Positions 1 through 6,010 of a DNA stretch of 9,778 nt are shown here, piece by piece; position 1 is the stretch's first letter; every line of letters begins with the position of its first letter. Under the pieces are notes generated by a model, which saw only the letters and a list, made by a program, of their open reading frames with translations, had not been told where the DNA came from and ran no database searches. Where the stretch lies: positions 1 through 9,778 of the forward strand of contig DATCSE010000323.1 of NCBI GenBank assembly GCA_036568605.1, written 5' to 3'. A program made the translations under genes and the position numbers. Source of the stretch: DATCSE01 sp036568605. GTDB lineage: Bacteria > Pseudomonadota > Gammaproteobacteria > Burkholderiales > Burkholderiaceae_C.

Positions 1-169
1 GGATGGTCCCGCTGTCGCGCACCTTGCGCAGCGTGCCGGTCAGCTCGACCGGCGACGCGGCCGACTGCGCCGCTGCCGACGCGGCGAACCCGCCGGCGAA
101 CGTCGCCGTGAGCAGCGCCGCCGCGGCCAGCCGCGCGCGCAGCCGATGATGAAGGCGGAAGCCTTTCAT
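1..169 (-). CDS. gltI: Glutamate/aspartate-type ABC transporter substrate-binding protein, N-terminal part
   Basis: Only the first 56 codons lie in the window; the gene runs off the left edge. The protein opens with a basic n-region (MKGFRLHHRLRAR), a hydrophobic Ala/Leu core and an Ala-Ala-Ala cleavage site near residue 34, which is a Sec signal peptide for export to the periplasm. The mature start carries ELTGTLRKVRDSGTI. This matches the opening of family-3 solute-binding proteins of the GltI type, where a 'TL.KI..SGTI' strand precedes the ligand lobe. The expected role is capture of glutamate or aspartate for an ABC importer. The ATG at 169 lies 8 bases past the symporter stop, and the GAGG overlapping that stop can serve as ribosome binding site, so translation is probably coupled. 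The family call rests on a short segment; substrate specificity is inferred. Confidence 0.72.
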   Translation of the reverse strand, partial: MKGFRLHHRLRARLAAAALLTATFAGGFAASAAAQSAASPVELTGTLRKVRDSGTI

Positions 170-177
170 CGCGCGCC

Positions 178-1488
178 TCAGGCGTGGCTGGGCTGCAAGC
201 CGCCGGCCTGGGCAGCGGCCGTGTCCAGCGTCCGGGCGTTCGCCTCGGCCTCGGCTTCGGGCAGCAGCTCGCCTTCCCACTTCGCGACGACCGCGGTCGC
301 GATCGAGTTGCCGACCGCATTGGTCGCCGAGCGGCCCATGTCGAGGAAGGTGTCGACGCCGAGGATCAGCAAGAGGCCGGCTTCCGGGATGTTGAACTGG
401 TTCAGCGTCGCCGCGATCACGACCAGCGACGCGCGCGGCACGCCGGCCATGCCCTTGGAGGTGAGCATCAGGATCAGCAGCATCGTGACCTGCGTGCCGA
501 CCGACAGGTGGATGTTGTAGGCCTGCGCGATGAACAGCGTCGCGAAGGTGCAGTACATCATCGAGCCGTCGAGGTTGAACGAATACCCCATCGGCATCAC
601 GAAGCTCGAGATCTTGCGCTTCACGCCGAAGCGGTCGAGCGCATCGAGGATCTTCGGGTACGCAGCCTCCGAGCTGGCGGTCGCGAACGACAGCAGGAAC
701 GCCTCCTTGATCTGCACCAGCAGCTTGAACACCCGCGGTCCGAGGAATGCGAAGCCGGCGAAGATCAGGCAGCCCCAGAGGACGAACAGGCCCAGGTAGA
801 AGTCGCCCATGAACACCGCGAACTTCAGCAGGATCTCCAGGCCGTTGACCGCCACCGTCGCCGCCATCGCGGCCATCACCGCCAGCGGCGCCAGCTTCAT
901 CACGTAGCCGGTGATCTTCAGCATCGCGTGCGAGAGCTCGTCGATCACGGCCACCAGCGTCCTGCCGCGTTCGCCCAGCGCCGACAGCGCAACGCCGAAG
1001 AACATCGAGAACACGACGATCTGCAGGATTTCGTTGTTCGCCATCGCCTCGGCGACCGACTTGGGCACCAGGTGGCTGACGAAGTCCTTCAGCGTGAACT
1101 TCGAGGTCGCGAGGTTCGCCGACGCACCGATGTCCGGCAGCGGCAGGCCCAGGTTGTTGCCCGGCTGCAGCAGGTTCGCGAGGATCAGCCCCAGCACCAG
1201 CGAGACCAGCGACGCGGTGACGAACCAGGCCAGGGCCTTGCCGAACACGCGCCCGACCGACGCCGCATCGCCCATGTGCGCGATGCCGACGACCAGCGTC
1301 GAGAACACCAGCGGCGCGATGATCATCTTGATCAGGCGCAGGAACACGTCCGACATGATCGAGATGTAGCCGGCGATCTGCCCGGCGGTCTTCTTGTCGG
1401 GGAAGTTGATGAAGATCATGTACCCGATGACGATGCCGAGCACCATCGCGATCAGGATCCAGGCGGCGGGCGGAAATTTGCGTTTCAT
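178..1488 (-). CDS. Dicarboxylate/amino acid:cation symporter (DctA/GltP family)
   Basis: A 436-residue inner-membrane secondary transporter of the DAACS/SLC1 family, close to the usual DctA length of about 430. Visible signatures are the Ser-rich first re-entrant loop (FATASSEAAYPK, residues 268-279), GYSFNLDGSMMY (301-312), the second re-entrant loop (TSKGMAGVPRAS, 343-354) and the substrate helix GVDTFLDMGRSATNAVGN (377-394). It should use a Na+ or H+ gradient to import C4-dicarboxylates or acidic amino acids. D379, D383, R386 and N390 align with GltPh D390, D394, R397 and N401, which favours an amino-acid substrate. N394 replaces the GltPh sodium-site D405. A longer reading from 1569 is possible, but ATG 1488 starts the family-typical MKRKFPPAAW and has AGGGAA four bases upstream. 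It lies downstream of a LysR gene and just before the GltI-like gene. Aspartate/glutamate versus succinate remains open. Confidence 0.93.
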   Translation of the reverse strand: MKRKFPPAAWILIAMVLGIVIGYMIFINFPDKKTAGQIAGYISIMSDVFLRLIKMIIAPLVFSTLVVGIAHMGDAASVGRVFGKALAWFVTASLVSLVLGLILANLLQPGNNLGLPLPDIGASANLATSKFTLKDFVSHLVPKSVAEAMANNEILQIVVFSMFFGVALSALGERGRTLVAVIDELSHAMLKITGYVMKLAPLAVMAAMAATVAVNGLEILLKFAVFMGDFYLGLFVLWGCLIFAGFAFLGPRVFKLLVQIKEAFLLSFATASSEAAYPKILDALDRFGVKRKISSFVMPMGYSFNLDGSMMYCTFATLFIAQAYNIHLSVGTQVTMLLILMLTSKGMAGVPRASLVVIAATLNQFNIPEAGLLLILGVDTFLDMGRSATNAVGNSIATAVVAKWEGELLPEAEAEANARTLDTAAAQAGGLQPSHA

Positions 1489-1492
1489 GAGG

Positions 1493-1498
1493 TTCCCT
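1493..1498 (-). promoter_or_regulatory. Ribosome binding site deciding the symporter start
   Basis: AGGGAA on the minus strand, four bases before ATG 1488. It supports the internal methionine over an in-frame start at 1569, whose 27 extra residues are hydrophilic and not family-like. Confidence 0.55.
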
Positions 1499-1593
1499 GT
1501 GGTCAGTCTCTCTGTGGGTCTCTTCTGGACTGGAATGAAAGCAAGCGGCGCGTCGCGCGCCTCGGTCATGTGACAGGACGGCGACGGCGGCGA

Positions 1594-1623
1594 ACTTTAG
1601 AGTCGCGCCGGAAACCGCGCCAA
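1594..1623 (-). promoter_or_regulatory. Possible sigma-70 promoter for the symporter gene
   Basis: On the minus strand TTGGCG (1623-1618) and TAAAGT (1599-1594) are separated by 18 bases, each matching the consensus at four of six positions. It would start transcription near 1587, leaving a leader of about 100 bases before ATG 1488. The match is weak by itself. Its support is its position relative to the dyad at 1644-1658. Confidence 0.3.
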
Positions 1624-1643
1624 TGCTGAATCTCCAAGACGCC

Positions 1644-1658
1644 ATGCGTCCCGCGCAT
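1644..1658. promoter_or_regulatory. Candidate LysR-type regulator binding box (AT-N11-AT dyad)
   Basis: ATGCG-TCCCG-CGCAT is a perfect 5-base inverted repeat with a 5-base spacer and fits the T-N11-A LysR box. Its centre, 1651, is about 64 bases upstream of the start site predicted from the promoter at 1594-1623. LysR regulators usually place their high-affinity site near -65. The adjacent upstream gene encodes a LysR regulator, so it is the natural candidate ligand. Binding is inferred. Confidence 0.4.
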
Positions 1659-1686
1659 ACCGGATCCGTATAAACCCGAGGTCAGG

Positions 1687-2628
1687 TCAGTTGCCGCCGT
1701 TGTGGCTGGTCTCGCCGGCCACCGACAGGAAATCCCACAGCGCCTGGGCGCCGGGCTTGGCGTGGCGCGCCAGCTCGGGGCGCTCGCGGTAGATGCGGAT
1801 GTCCATCGTCAGCTCGTGCGCACCGGTGGGCGCGGCGCGCACCAGGCGCTTGCTCTTCAGCTCTTTCTTGACCGAGCTGGCCGGCAGGAACGCGATGCCG
1901 TGGCCTTCCAGCGCCATCGCCTTCAGGCCCTCGGCCATGTCGGTCTCGTAGACCGGATCGAGGTTCAGGCCGTCGGGCGCGAGCTTGGTGATCAGCTCGA
2001 CCAGCCGGCCCAGATACGCGCCGGCCGAGTAGCTCAGGAACGGCACGCGCGCTGCCGCGGCGTTCTGCAGCCGGAACAGCGGCTGGCCTTCGGCATCGGC
2101 CTTGGCGTACGGCGCCAGGGTCTCCTGGCCGAGGCTGATCATCTCGTAGCGCTCAGGGTTGAGCTGCAGCGGCTGCGAGGGATGGTGATAGGCCATCAGC
2201 AGGTCGCAGCTGCCCTCGGTGAAGTGCATCACCGCGTCGTGCACGTTCAGCGCGACCAGCCGGCTCTTGAAGCCGGCGAAGCGCCTGCGCACGTCCATCA
2301 CCCAGTGCGGGAAGAACGTGAACGCGAGCTGGTGCGGCACCGCGAACTCGATCATGTCGAGCCCGGCCACCTTGTGGCCGCGCATCATGTTGCGCGCCGC
2401 CTGCAGCGCGCCGAGGATCTCCAGCGCCTGCGCATGCAGCGTCTCGCCGGCCGACGTGAGCCGGGTCGGGTACGACGAGCGGTCGACGAGGTCGATGCCG
2501 GCCCAGGCCTCGAGCGACTGGATGCGGCGCGAGAACGCCGGCTGGGTCACGTGCCGAAGTTGCGCCGAGCGGGAGAAGCTGCGCGTTTCGGCCAAGCTGA
2601 CGAAGTCTTCAAGCCACTTGGTTTCCAC
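1687..2628 (-). CDS. LysR-family transcriptional regulator, HypT/QseD-like
   Basis: A 313-residue LysR-type regulator. Residues 1-60 form the winged helix-turn-helix (ETKWLEDFVSLAETRSFSRS, then a recognition helix around VTQPAFSRRIQSLE, 28-41, followed by DLVDRSSYPTRLTSAG). Residues from about 92 form the periplasmic-binding-protein-like effector domain, including MALEGHGIAFLPASS (238-252). The ETKWL.DF opening and QPAFSRRI.(A/S)LE resemble E. coli HypT (YjiE/QseD), a hypochlorite-responsive regulator, but many uncharacterised LysR proteins share this pattern, so the signal is unknown. The start is GTG at 2628, chosen because METKWLEDF is the canonical N-terminus; AAGG lies unusually close upstream. 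The gene follows the ABC exporter and precedes the symporter on the same strand. It probably regulates the symporter through the dyad at 1644-1658. Confidence 0.92.
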   Translation of the reverse strand: METKWLEDFVSLAETRSFSRSAQLRHVTQPAFSRRIQSLEAWAGIDLVDRSSYPTRLTSAGETLHAQALEILGALQAARNMMRGHKVAGLDMIEFAVPHQLAFTFFPHWVMDVRRRFAGFKSRLVALNVHDAVMHFTEGSCDLLMAYHHPSQPLQLNPERYEMISLGQETLAPYAKADAEGQPLFRLQNAAAARVPFLSYSAGAYLGRLVELITKLAPDGLNLDPVYETDMAEGLKAMALEGHGIAFLPASSVKKELKSKRLVRAAPTGAHELTMDIRIYRERPELARHAKPGAQALWDFLSVAGETSHNGGN

Positions 2629-2641
2629 GGCCTTCAGTGTA

Positions 2642-2689
2642 GCCAGCGCCCGCGCGGCTTCGGCGCTGGCGCACCCCCGCGTTTACGCG
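2642..2689. promoter_or_regulatory. Two inverted repeats upstream of the LysR gene
   Basis: GCCAGCGCC (2642-2650) and GGCGCTGGC (2662-2670) are perfect 9-base arms around 11 bases. A second palindrome, CGCGT-TT-ACGCG, occupies 2678-2689. Both sit in the 81-base gap between the exporter stop and the LysR start. There is no T-run after the first stem on either strand, so a classical terminator is unlikely. They could be a leader hairpin, whose arm ends 13 bases before GTG 2628, or autoregulatory sites. Confidence 0.35.
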
Positions 2690-2709
2690 AGTGTCGGCGC
2701 GCCGGGCCG

Positions 2710-4593
2710 CTACGCCAGGCTGGTGGTCAGCGCGACCGGGTCGCCGGCCGGGCTCGCGTTCCCCTGCGCGTCCCCGCGCTCGGCCGCTTGCTGCTGCAAC
2801 CGCCACATCTGCGCGTAGCGCCCGCCGCGCGCGAGCAGCTCGGCGTGGCTGCCGCGCTCGAGGATGCGGCCCTGCTCCATCACGAGGATCTGGTGCGCGT
2901 CGATCACGGTCGACAGCCGATGCGCGATCACCAGCGCCGTCTTGTTGCGCGCCGCGCTCTTCAGCTCGGCCTGGATCGCCCGCTCGTTGGCCGAATCGAG
3001 CGCCGAGGTCGCCTCGTCGAAGATCAGGAGCGGCGGGTTCTTCAGCAAGGTGCGGGCGATCGCGACGCGCTGCTTCTCGCCGCCCGAGAGCTTGAGACCG
3101 CGCTCGCCGACCATCGTGTCGTAGCCCTTGGGCGTCGAGACGATGAACTCGTGGATGTGCGCCGCCTTGGCCGCGGCTTCGACCTCGGCGCGGCTCGCGC
3201 CGGGCCGGCCGTACGCGATGTTGTATTCGACCGTGTCGTTGAACAGCACCGTGTCCTGCGGCACGATGCCGATCGCGCGGCGCAGGCTGGCCTGCGTGAC
3301 CTCGCGCAGGTCCTGCCCGTCGATCAGGATGCGCCCGCCGTTCACGTCGTAGAAGCGGAACAGCAGACGTGCCAGCGTGCTCTTGCCCGAGCCCGACGGG
3401 CCGACCACCGCGACCGTCTTGCCCGCCGGGATCTCGAAGCTCACGTCATGCAGGATCTCGCGGTCGCCGTCGTAGCCGAAGCGCACGTGCTCGAACGTCA
3501 CCGCGGCGCCGTGCGCGGTCTGCAGCACGCCGGCATCGGGCGTGTCGGCGATCTCGCGATGCTGGCCCAGCAGCGCGAACATCTTCTCCATGTCGGTCAT
3601 CGACTGCTTGATCTCGCGGTAGATCACGCCGAGGAAGTTCAGCGGGATGTACAGCTGGATCATCAGCGCGTTGACCAGCACCAGGTCGCCCAGCGTCATC
3701 GTGCCGCCGACCACGCCCAGCGTCGCGCGCCAGACCAGCAGCGTCACCGCGCTCGCGATGATCAGGCTCTGGCCCAGGTTCAGCACCGACAGCGAGGTCT
3801 GCGACTTGATCGAGGCCTTCTCCAGGTTCTGCAGGTTGACGTCGTAGCGCTCCTGCTCGAAGCGCTCGTTGCCGAAGTACTTGACCGTCTCGTAGTTGAT
3901 CAGCGCGTCGATCGCGCGCGTGTTGGCGCGGCTGTCCTGCTCGTTCATCGCGCGCCGGAAGTGCGTGCGCCACTCGGTCACCGTGATCGTGAATGCGATG
4001 TAGGCGACCAGCGCGCCGAACGTGATCGCCGCGAACCACAGGTCGAACTTGGCCGACAGCAGGCTGATCACCAGCGCGATCTCGACCAGGGTCGGCAGGA
4101 TGTTGTAGATCGTGTAGTTCAAGAGCGACTGGATCGAGCGCGAGCCGCGCTCGATGTCGCGCGAGACGCCGCCGGTCTGGCGCTCCAGGTGGAAGCGCAG
4201 GCTCAGCGACAGCAGATGCTCGAACGCCTCCAGCGACACCCGCCGCGCGATGCGCGCCGCGACCGGGTAGAACAGGAACTCGCGCACTTCGGTGAACAGC
4301 GTGATCGAGACGCGCAGAGCGCCGTAGGCCAGCAGCAGCGCCACCGGCACCGCCAGCGCGACCCGGGGGTCGCCGGGCTTCAGCGCCAGCGCGTCGACCA
4401 GTTGCTTGAGCACCAGCGGCACGCCGATGTTCGCGACCTTCGCGGCGACCAGGAAGCTCAACGCGATCAGCACGCGCCAGCGCCATTGCCAGACGTACGG
4501 CAGCAGCTTGCGCAGCGTCTGCCAATCCGAGCGCGGCGTGGGCACAGCCGTTGCATGCGGCACGGGCAAATCGGCGTAAGTGGTTCGACGCAT
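2710..4593 (-). CDS. Atm1/HMT1-type ABC exporter (fused permease and ATPase)
   Basis: A 627-residue half-transporter that should act as a homodimer in the inner membrane. An N-terminal exporter domain with hydrophobic helices (about 38-335) precedes a nucleotide-binding domain (about 363-600). The latter shows Walker A GPSGSGKST (398-406), Q-loop VPQD with Q446, signature LSGGEKQ (502-508), Walker B LLIFDE with E527, and switch H558. RAIDALINYETVKYFGNE (226-243) is characteristic of the Atm1/ABCB7/HMT1 group. Characterised members move glutathione derivatives: mitochondrial Atm1 supports cytosolic Fe-S assembly, and Novosphingobium Atm1 protects against heavy metals. The substrate here is inferred only at that level. 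The start ATG 4593 (MRRTTYADLP) is preferred because a longer reading to 4935 would run through the divergent thioesterase gene; no clear Shine-Dalgarno sequence precedes it. The last 20 residues look like a loose tail. Confidence 0.94.
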   Translation of the reverse strand: MRRTTYADLPVPHATAVPTPRSDWQTLRKLLPYVWQWRWRVLIALSFLVAAKVANIGVPLVLKQLVDALALKPGDPRVALAVPVALLLAYGALRVSITLFTEVREFLFYPVAARIARRVSLEAFEHLLSLSLRFHLERQTGGVSRDIERGSRSIQSLLNYTIYNILPTLVEIALVISLLSAKFDLWFAAITFGALVAYIAFTITVTEWRTHFRRAMNEQDSRANTRAIDALINYETVKYFGNERFEQERYDVNLQNLEKASIKSQTSLSVLNLGQSLIIASAVTLLVWRATLGVVGGTMTLGDLVLVNALMIQLYIPLNFLGVIYREIKQSMTDMEKMFALLGQHREIADTPDAGVLQTAHGAAVTFEHVRFGYDGDREILHDVSFEIPAGKTVAVVGPSGSGKSTLARLLFRFYDVNGGRILIDGQDLREVTQASLRRAIGIVPQDTVLFNDTVEYNIAYGRPGASRAEVEAAAKAAHIHEFIVSTPKGYDTMVGERGLKLSGGEKQRVAIARTLLKNPPLLIFDEATSALDSANERAIQAELKSAARNKTALVIAHRLSTVIDAHQILVMEQGRILERGSHAELLARGGRYAQMWRLQQQAAERGDAQGNASPAGDPVALTTSLA

Positions 4594-4617
4594 CGGACAA
4601 AGGTGGAAGAATCGGCG

Positions 4618-4640
4618 GCGGCCGGCCGCGCAAGCGGCCG
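4618..4640 (+). promoter_or_regulatory. GC-rich hairpin with GCAA tetraloop in the yciA leader
   Basis: In the 73-base gap between divergent genes, CGGCCGC (4623-4629) and GCGGCCG (4634-4640) form a perfect 7-base-pair stem closed by GCAA (4630-4633), a GNRA tetraloop on the plus strand. A 12-base palindrome, GCGGCCGGCCGC (4618-4629), overlaps it and offers an alternative pairing. No U-tract follows, so it is not an obvious terminator. It lies 26 bases before the yciA ATG and could affect mRNA stability or initiation, or be a protein-binding dyad. Confidence 0.4.
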
Positions 4641-4666
4641 TCAGGACAACTGCAGGTGAAGCAAAT

Positions 4667-5134
4667 ATGCACCAGATTTCAAGCGCGGGTGCGACCGGCC
4701 CGACTTCGTCGGACGCGGAGCCGCGGCCCCACGCGGATTCGATCGCGCCGCTGACGCTGCCGGCCGATCGCCAGCTCGTGCTGCGCGTGATGCCGATGCC
4801 GGCCGATGCGAACGGCAACGGCGACATCTTCGGCGGCTGGATCATGGCCCAGGTCGACATCGCCGGCGCGGTGCTGCCGGCGCGCATCGCGAAGGGCCGG
4901 ATCGCGACCGTCGCGGTCAACGAGTTCGTCTTCAAGCAGCCGGTCTCGATCAGCGACCTGCTGAGCTTCTACGCGCGCGTCGAGCGCATCGGCACGACCT
5001 CGATCACGGTCAACGTCGAGGTCTATGCCGAGCGCAACCCGGCGAACCTGCAGGTGGTCAAGGTGACCGAGGCGAACCTGACCTATGTCGCGATCGACAA
5101 GGATGGCAAGCCGCGGCCGATTCCCAAAGATTGA
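4667..5134 (+). CDS. yciA: Acyl-CoA thioesterase, YciA family
   Basis: A 155-residue single hotdog-fold thioesterase that hydrolyses acyl-CoA to free acid and CoA in the cytoplasm, usually as a hexamer. The diagnostic stretch is MPADANGNGDIFGGWIMAQVDIAGA (within 44-68), with D64 at the position of the catalytic Asp of characterised YciA. It is followed by (V)TV.V..F.F..PV..GD-like strands and the end KVTEANLTYVAIDKDGKPRPIP. E. coli YciA is about 132 residues; here a 33-residue hydrophilic, poorly structured N-terminal extension is added. ATG 4667 is chosen because AGGTGA lies seven bases upstream; an in-frame ATG at 4580 would overlap the ABC exporter start. It is the only plus-strand gene and diverges from the exporter, so the two may share a regulatory region. 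Confidence 0.93.
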   Translation: MHQISSAGATGPTSSDAEPRPHADSIAPLTLPADRQLVLRVMPMPADANGNGDIFGGWIMAQVDIAGAVLPARIAKGRIATVAVNEFVFKQPVSISDLLSFYARVERIGTTSITVNVEVYAERNPANLQVVKVTEANLTYVAIDKDGKPRPIPKD

Positions 5135-5179
5135 CCTCTGCGATCCCTCGGTGTCCTCTGTTCCTCTGCGGTAAATATC
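5135..5179. repeat. Degenerate CAGAGG-type repeats between convergent genes
   Basis: The 45-base gap between the convergent yciA and dehydrogenase stops reads on the minus strand as CGCAGAGG, ACAGAGG, CCGAGG and CGCAGAGG at spacings of about 8 to 11 bases. I recall similar GCAGAGG-rich strings between genes in diverse bacteria. No stable hairpin with a T-run is evident, so how the two transcripts end is unclear. Confidence 0.4.
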
Positions 5180-6010
5180 CTAGTCGACGAAGAAGTCCGG
5201 CACGAACTCCTTCGTGCCCGGCGTCACGCTGTACGCATCCAGGTTCGTGATGCCGTGCTGCGCGAGCAGCTCGTCGTCGATGAAGAAGTTGCCGGTGGTC
5301 GTCGCGGCGTTGCTCGTCAGGATCAGGTACGCGGCGTCGGCGAGGATCTCGGGCGTTCGGCACTTCGAGATGTCGACACCCGGGATCATCTGCAGCGCCG
5401 CGGTCGCGATCGCGGTGCGCGGCCACAGGCTGTTGACGCCAATGCCGTACGGCCTGAACTCGCCGGCATGGCCCAGCGTGCACTCGCTCATCCCGTACTT
5501 GGCCATCGTGTAGGCCACGTGGTTCTTGAACCAGTGCTCGCGCATGGACAGCGGCGGCGACATGTTCAGCACGTGCGGGTTGCGCCCGGCCTGGGCCGAC
5601 TTGATCAGCTCGGGCAGGCAGGCCTGCGTGCACAGGTAGGTGCCGCGCACGTTGACGCCGAACATCAGGTCGAAGCGCTTCATCGGCGTCTCGGTCGTCG
5701 GCGTCAGGCTGATCGCGCTGGCGTTGTTGACCAGGATGTCGATGCCGCCGAAGCGCGCGACCGCCTGCTGCACGGCCGCATGCACGCTGGCCTCTTCGCG
5801 GATGTCGGTCTGCACCGGCAGCGCGCGGCCGCCGGCGCTTTCGATCTCGGTCGCGGCCGAATGGATCGTGCCGGGCAGCTTCGGATTCGTCTCGGCGGTC
5901 TTCGCGACGATCACGACGTTTGCGCCGTCGCGTGCCGCGCGCTTCGCGATCGCGAGGCCGATGCCGCGCGACGCGCCGGTGATGAAGAGGGTCTTGCCGT
6001 TCAGGTTCAT
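5180..6010 (-). CDS. HSDL2-like short-chain dehydrogenase/reductase
   Basis: A 276-residue classical SDR with a Rossmann fold. The cofactor loop is TGASRGIG (11-18), the structural motif NNAS (95-98), N120 the SDR asparagine, S151 the likely catalytic Ser, and Y167-x3-K171 the catalytic pair. NNASAISLT, SPPLS, AYTMAKYGMS, LWPRTAIATAA and the C-terminal PDFFVD closely track animal HSDL2, a peroxisomal/mitochondrial protein linked to lipid metabolism. The SCP2 sterol-carrier domain of HSDL2 is absent, so this is the catalytic part only. The substrate is unknown; a 3-hydroxyacyl or lipid alcohol is an inference from neighbours. Start ATG 6010 has GAGGAGA seven bases upstream and overlaps the stop of the SGNH gene as ATGA, indicating translational coupling. 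An upstream in-frame start at 6076 would lie inside the SGNH gene and is rejected. Confidence 0.94.
   Translation of the reverse strand: MNLNGKTLFITGASRGIGLAIAKRAARDGANVVIVAKTAETNPKLPGTIHSAATEIESAGGRALPVQTDIREEASVHAAVQQAVARFGGIDILVNNASAISLTPTTETPMKRFDLMFGVNVRGTYLCTQACLPELIKSAQAGRNPHVLNMSPPLSMREHWFKNHVAYTMAKYGMSECTLGHAGEFRPYGIGVNSLWPRTAIATAALQMIPGVDISKCRTPEILADAAYLILTSNAATTTGNFFIDDELLAQHGITNLDAYSVTPGTKEFVPDFFVD

Noticed and set aside
1489..1569. Upstream in-frame extension of the symporter (27 residues)
   Set aside because: The extra residues are hydrophilic and unlike the family, no Shine-Dalgarno sequence precedes 1569, and AGGGAA fits ATG 1488.
4619..4640. Rho-independent terminator for either divergent gene
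   Set aside because: The stem precedes gene starts rather than ends and is not followed by a T-run.
1702..4659. Very long plus-strand reading opposite the LysR and ABC genes
   Set aside because: Arg/Gln/His-rich composition typical of antisense reading in GC-rich DNA; the minus strand holds clear families.
4594..4935. 114-residue N-terminal extension of the ABC exporter
   Set aside because: It would lie antisense to most of the first half of yciA and has no exporter-like content; MRRTTYADLP at 4593 gives normal family length.
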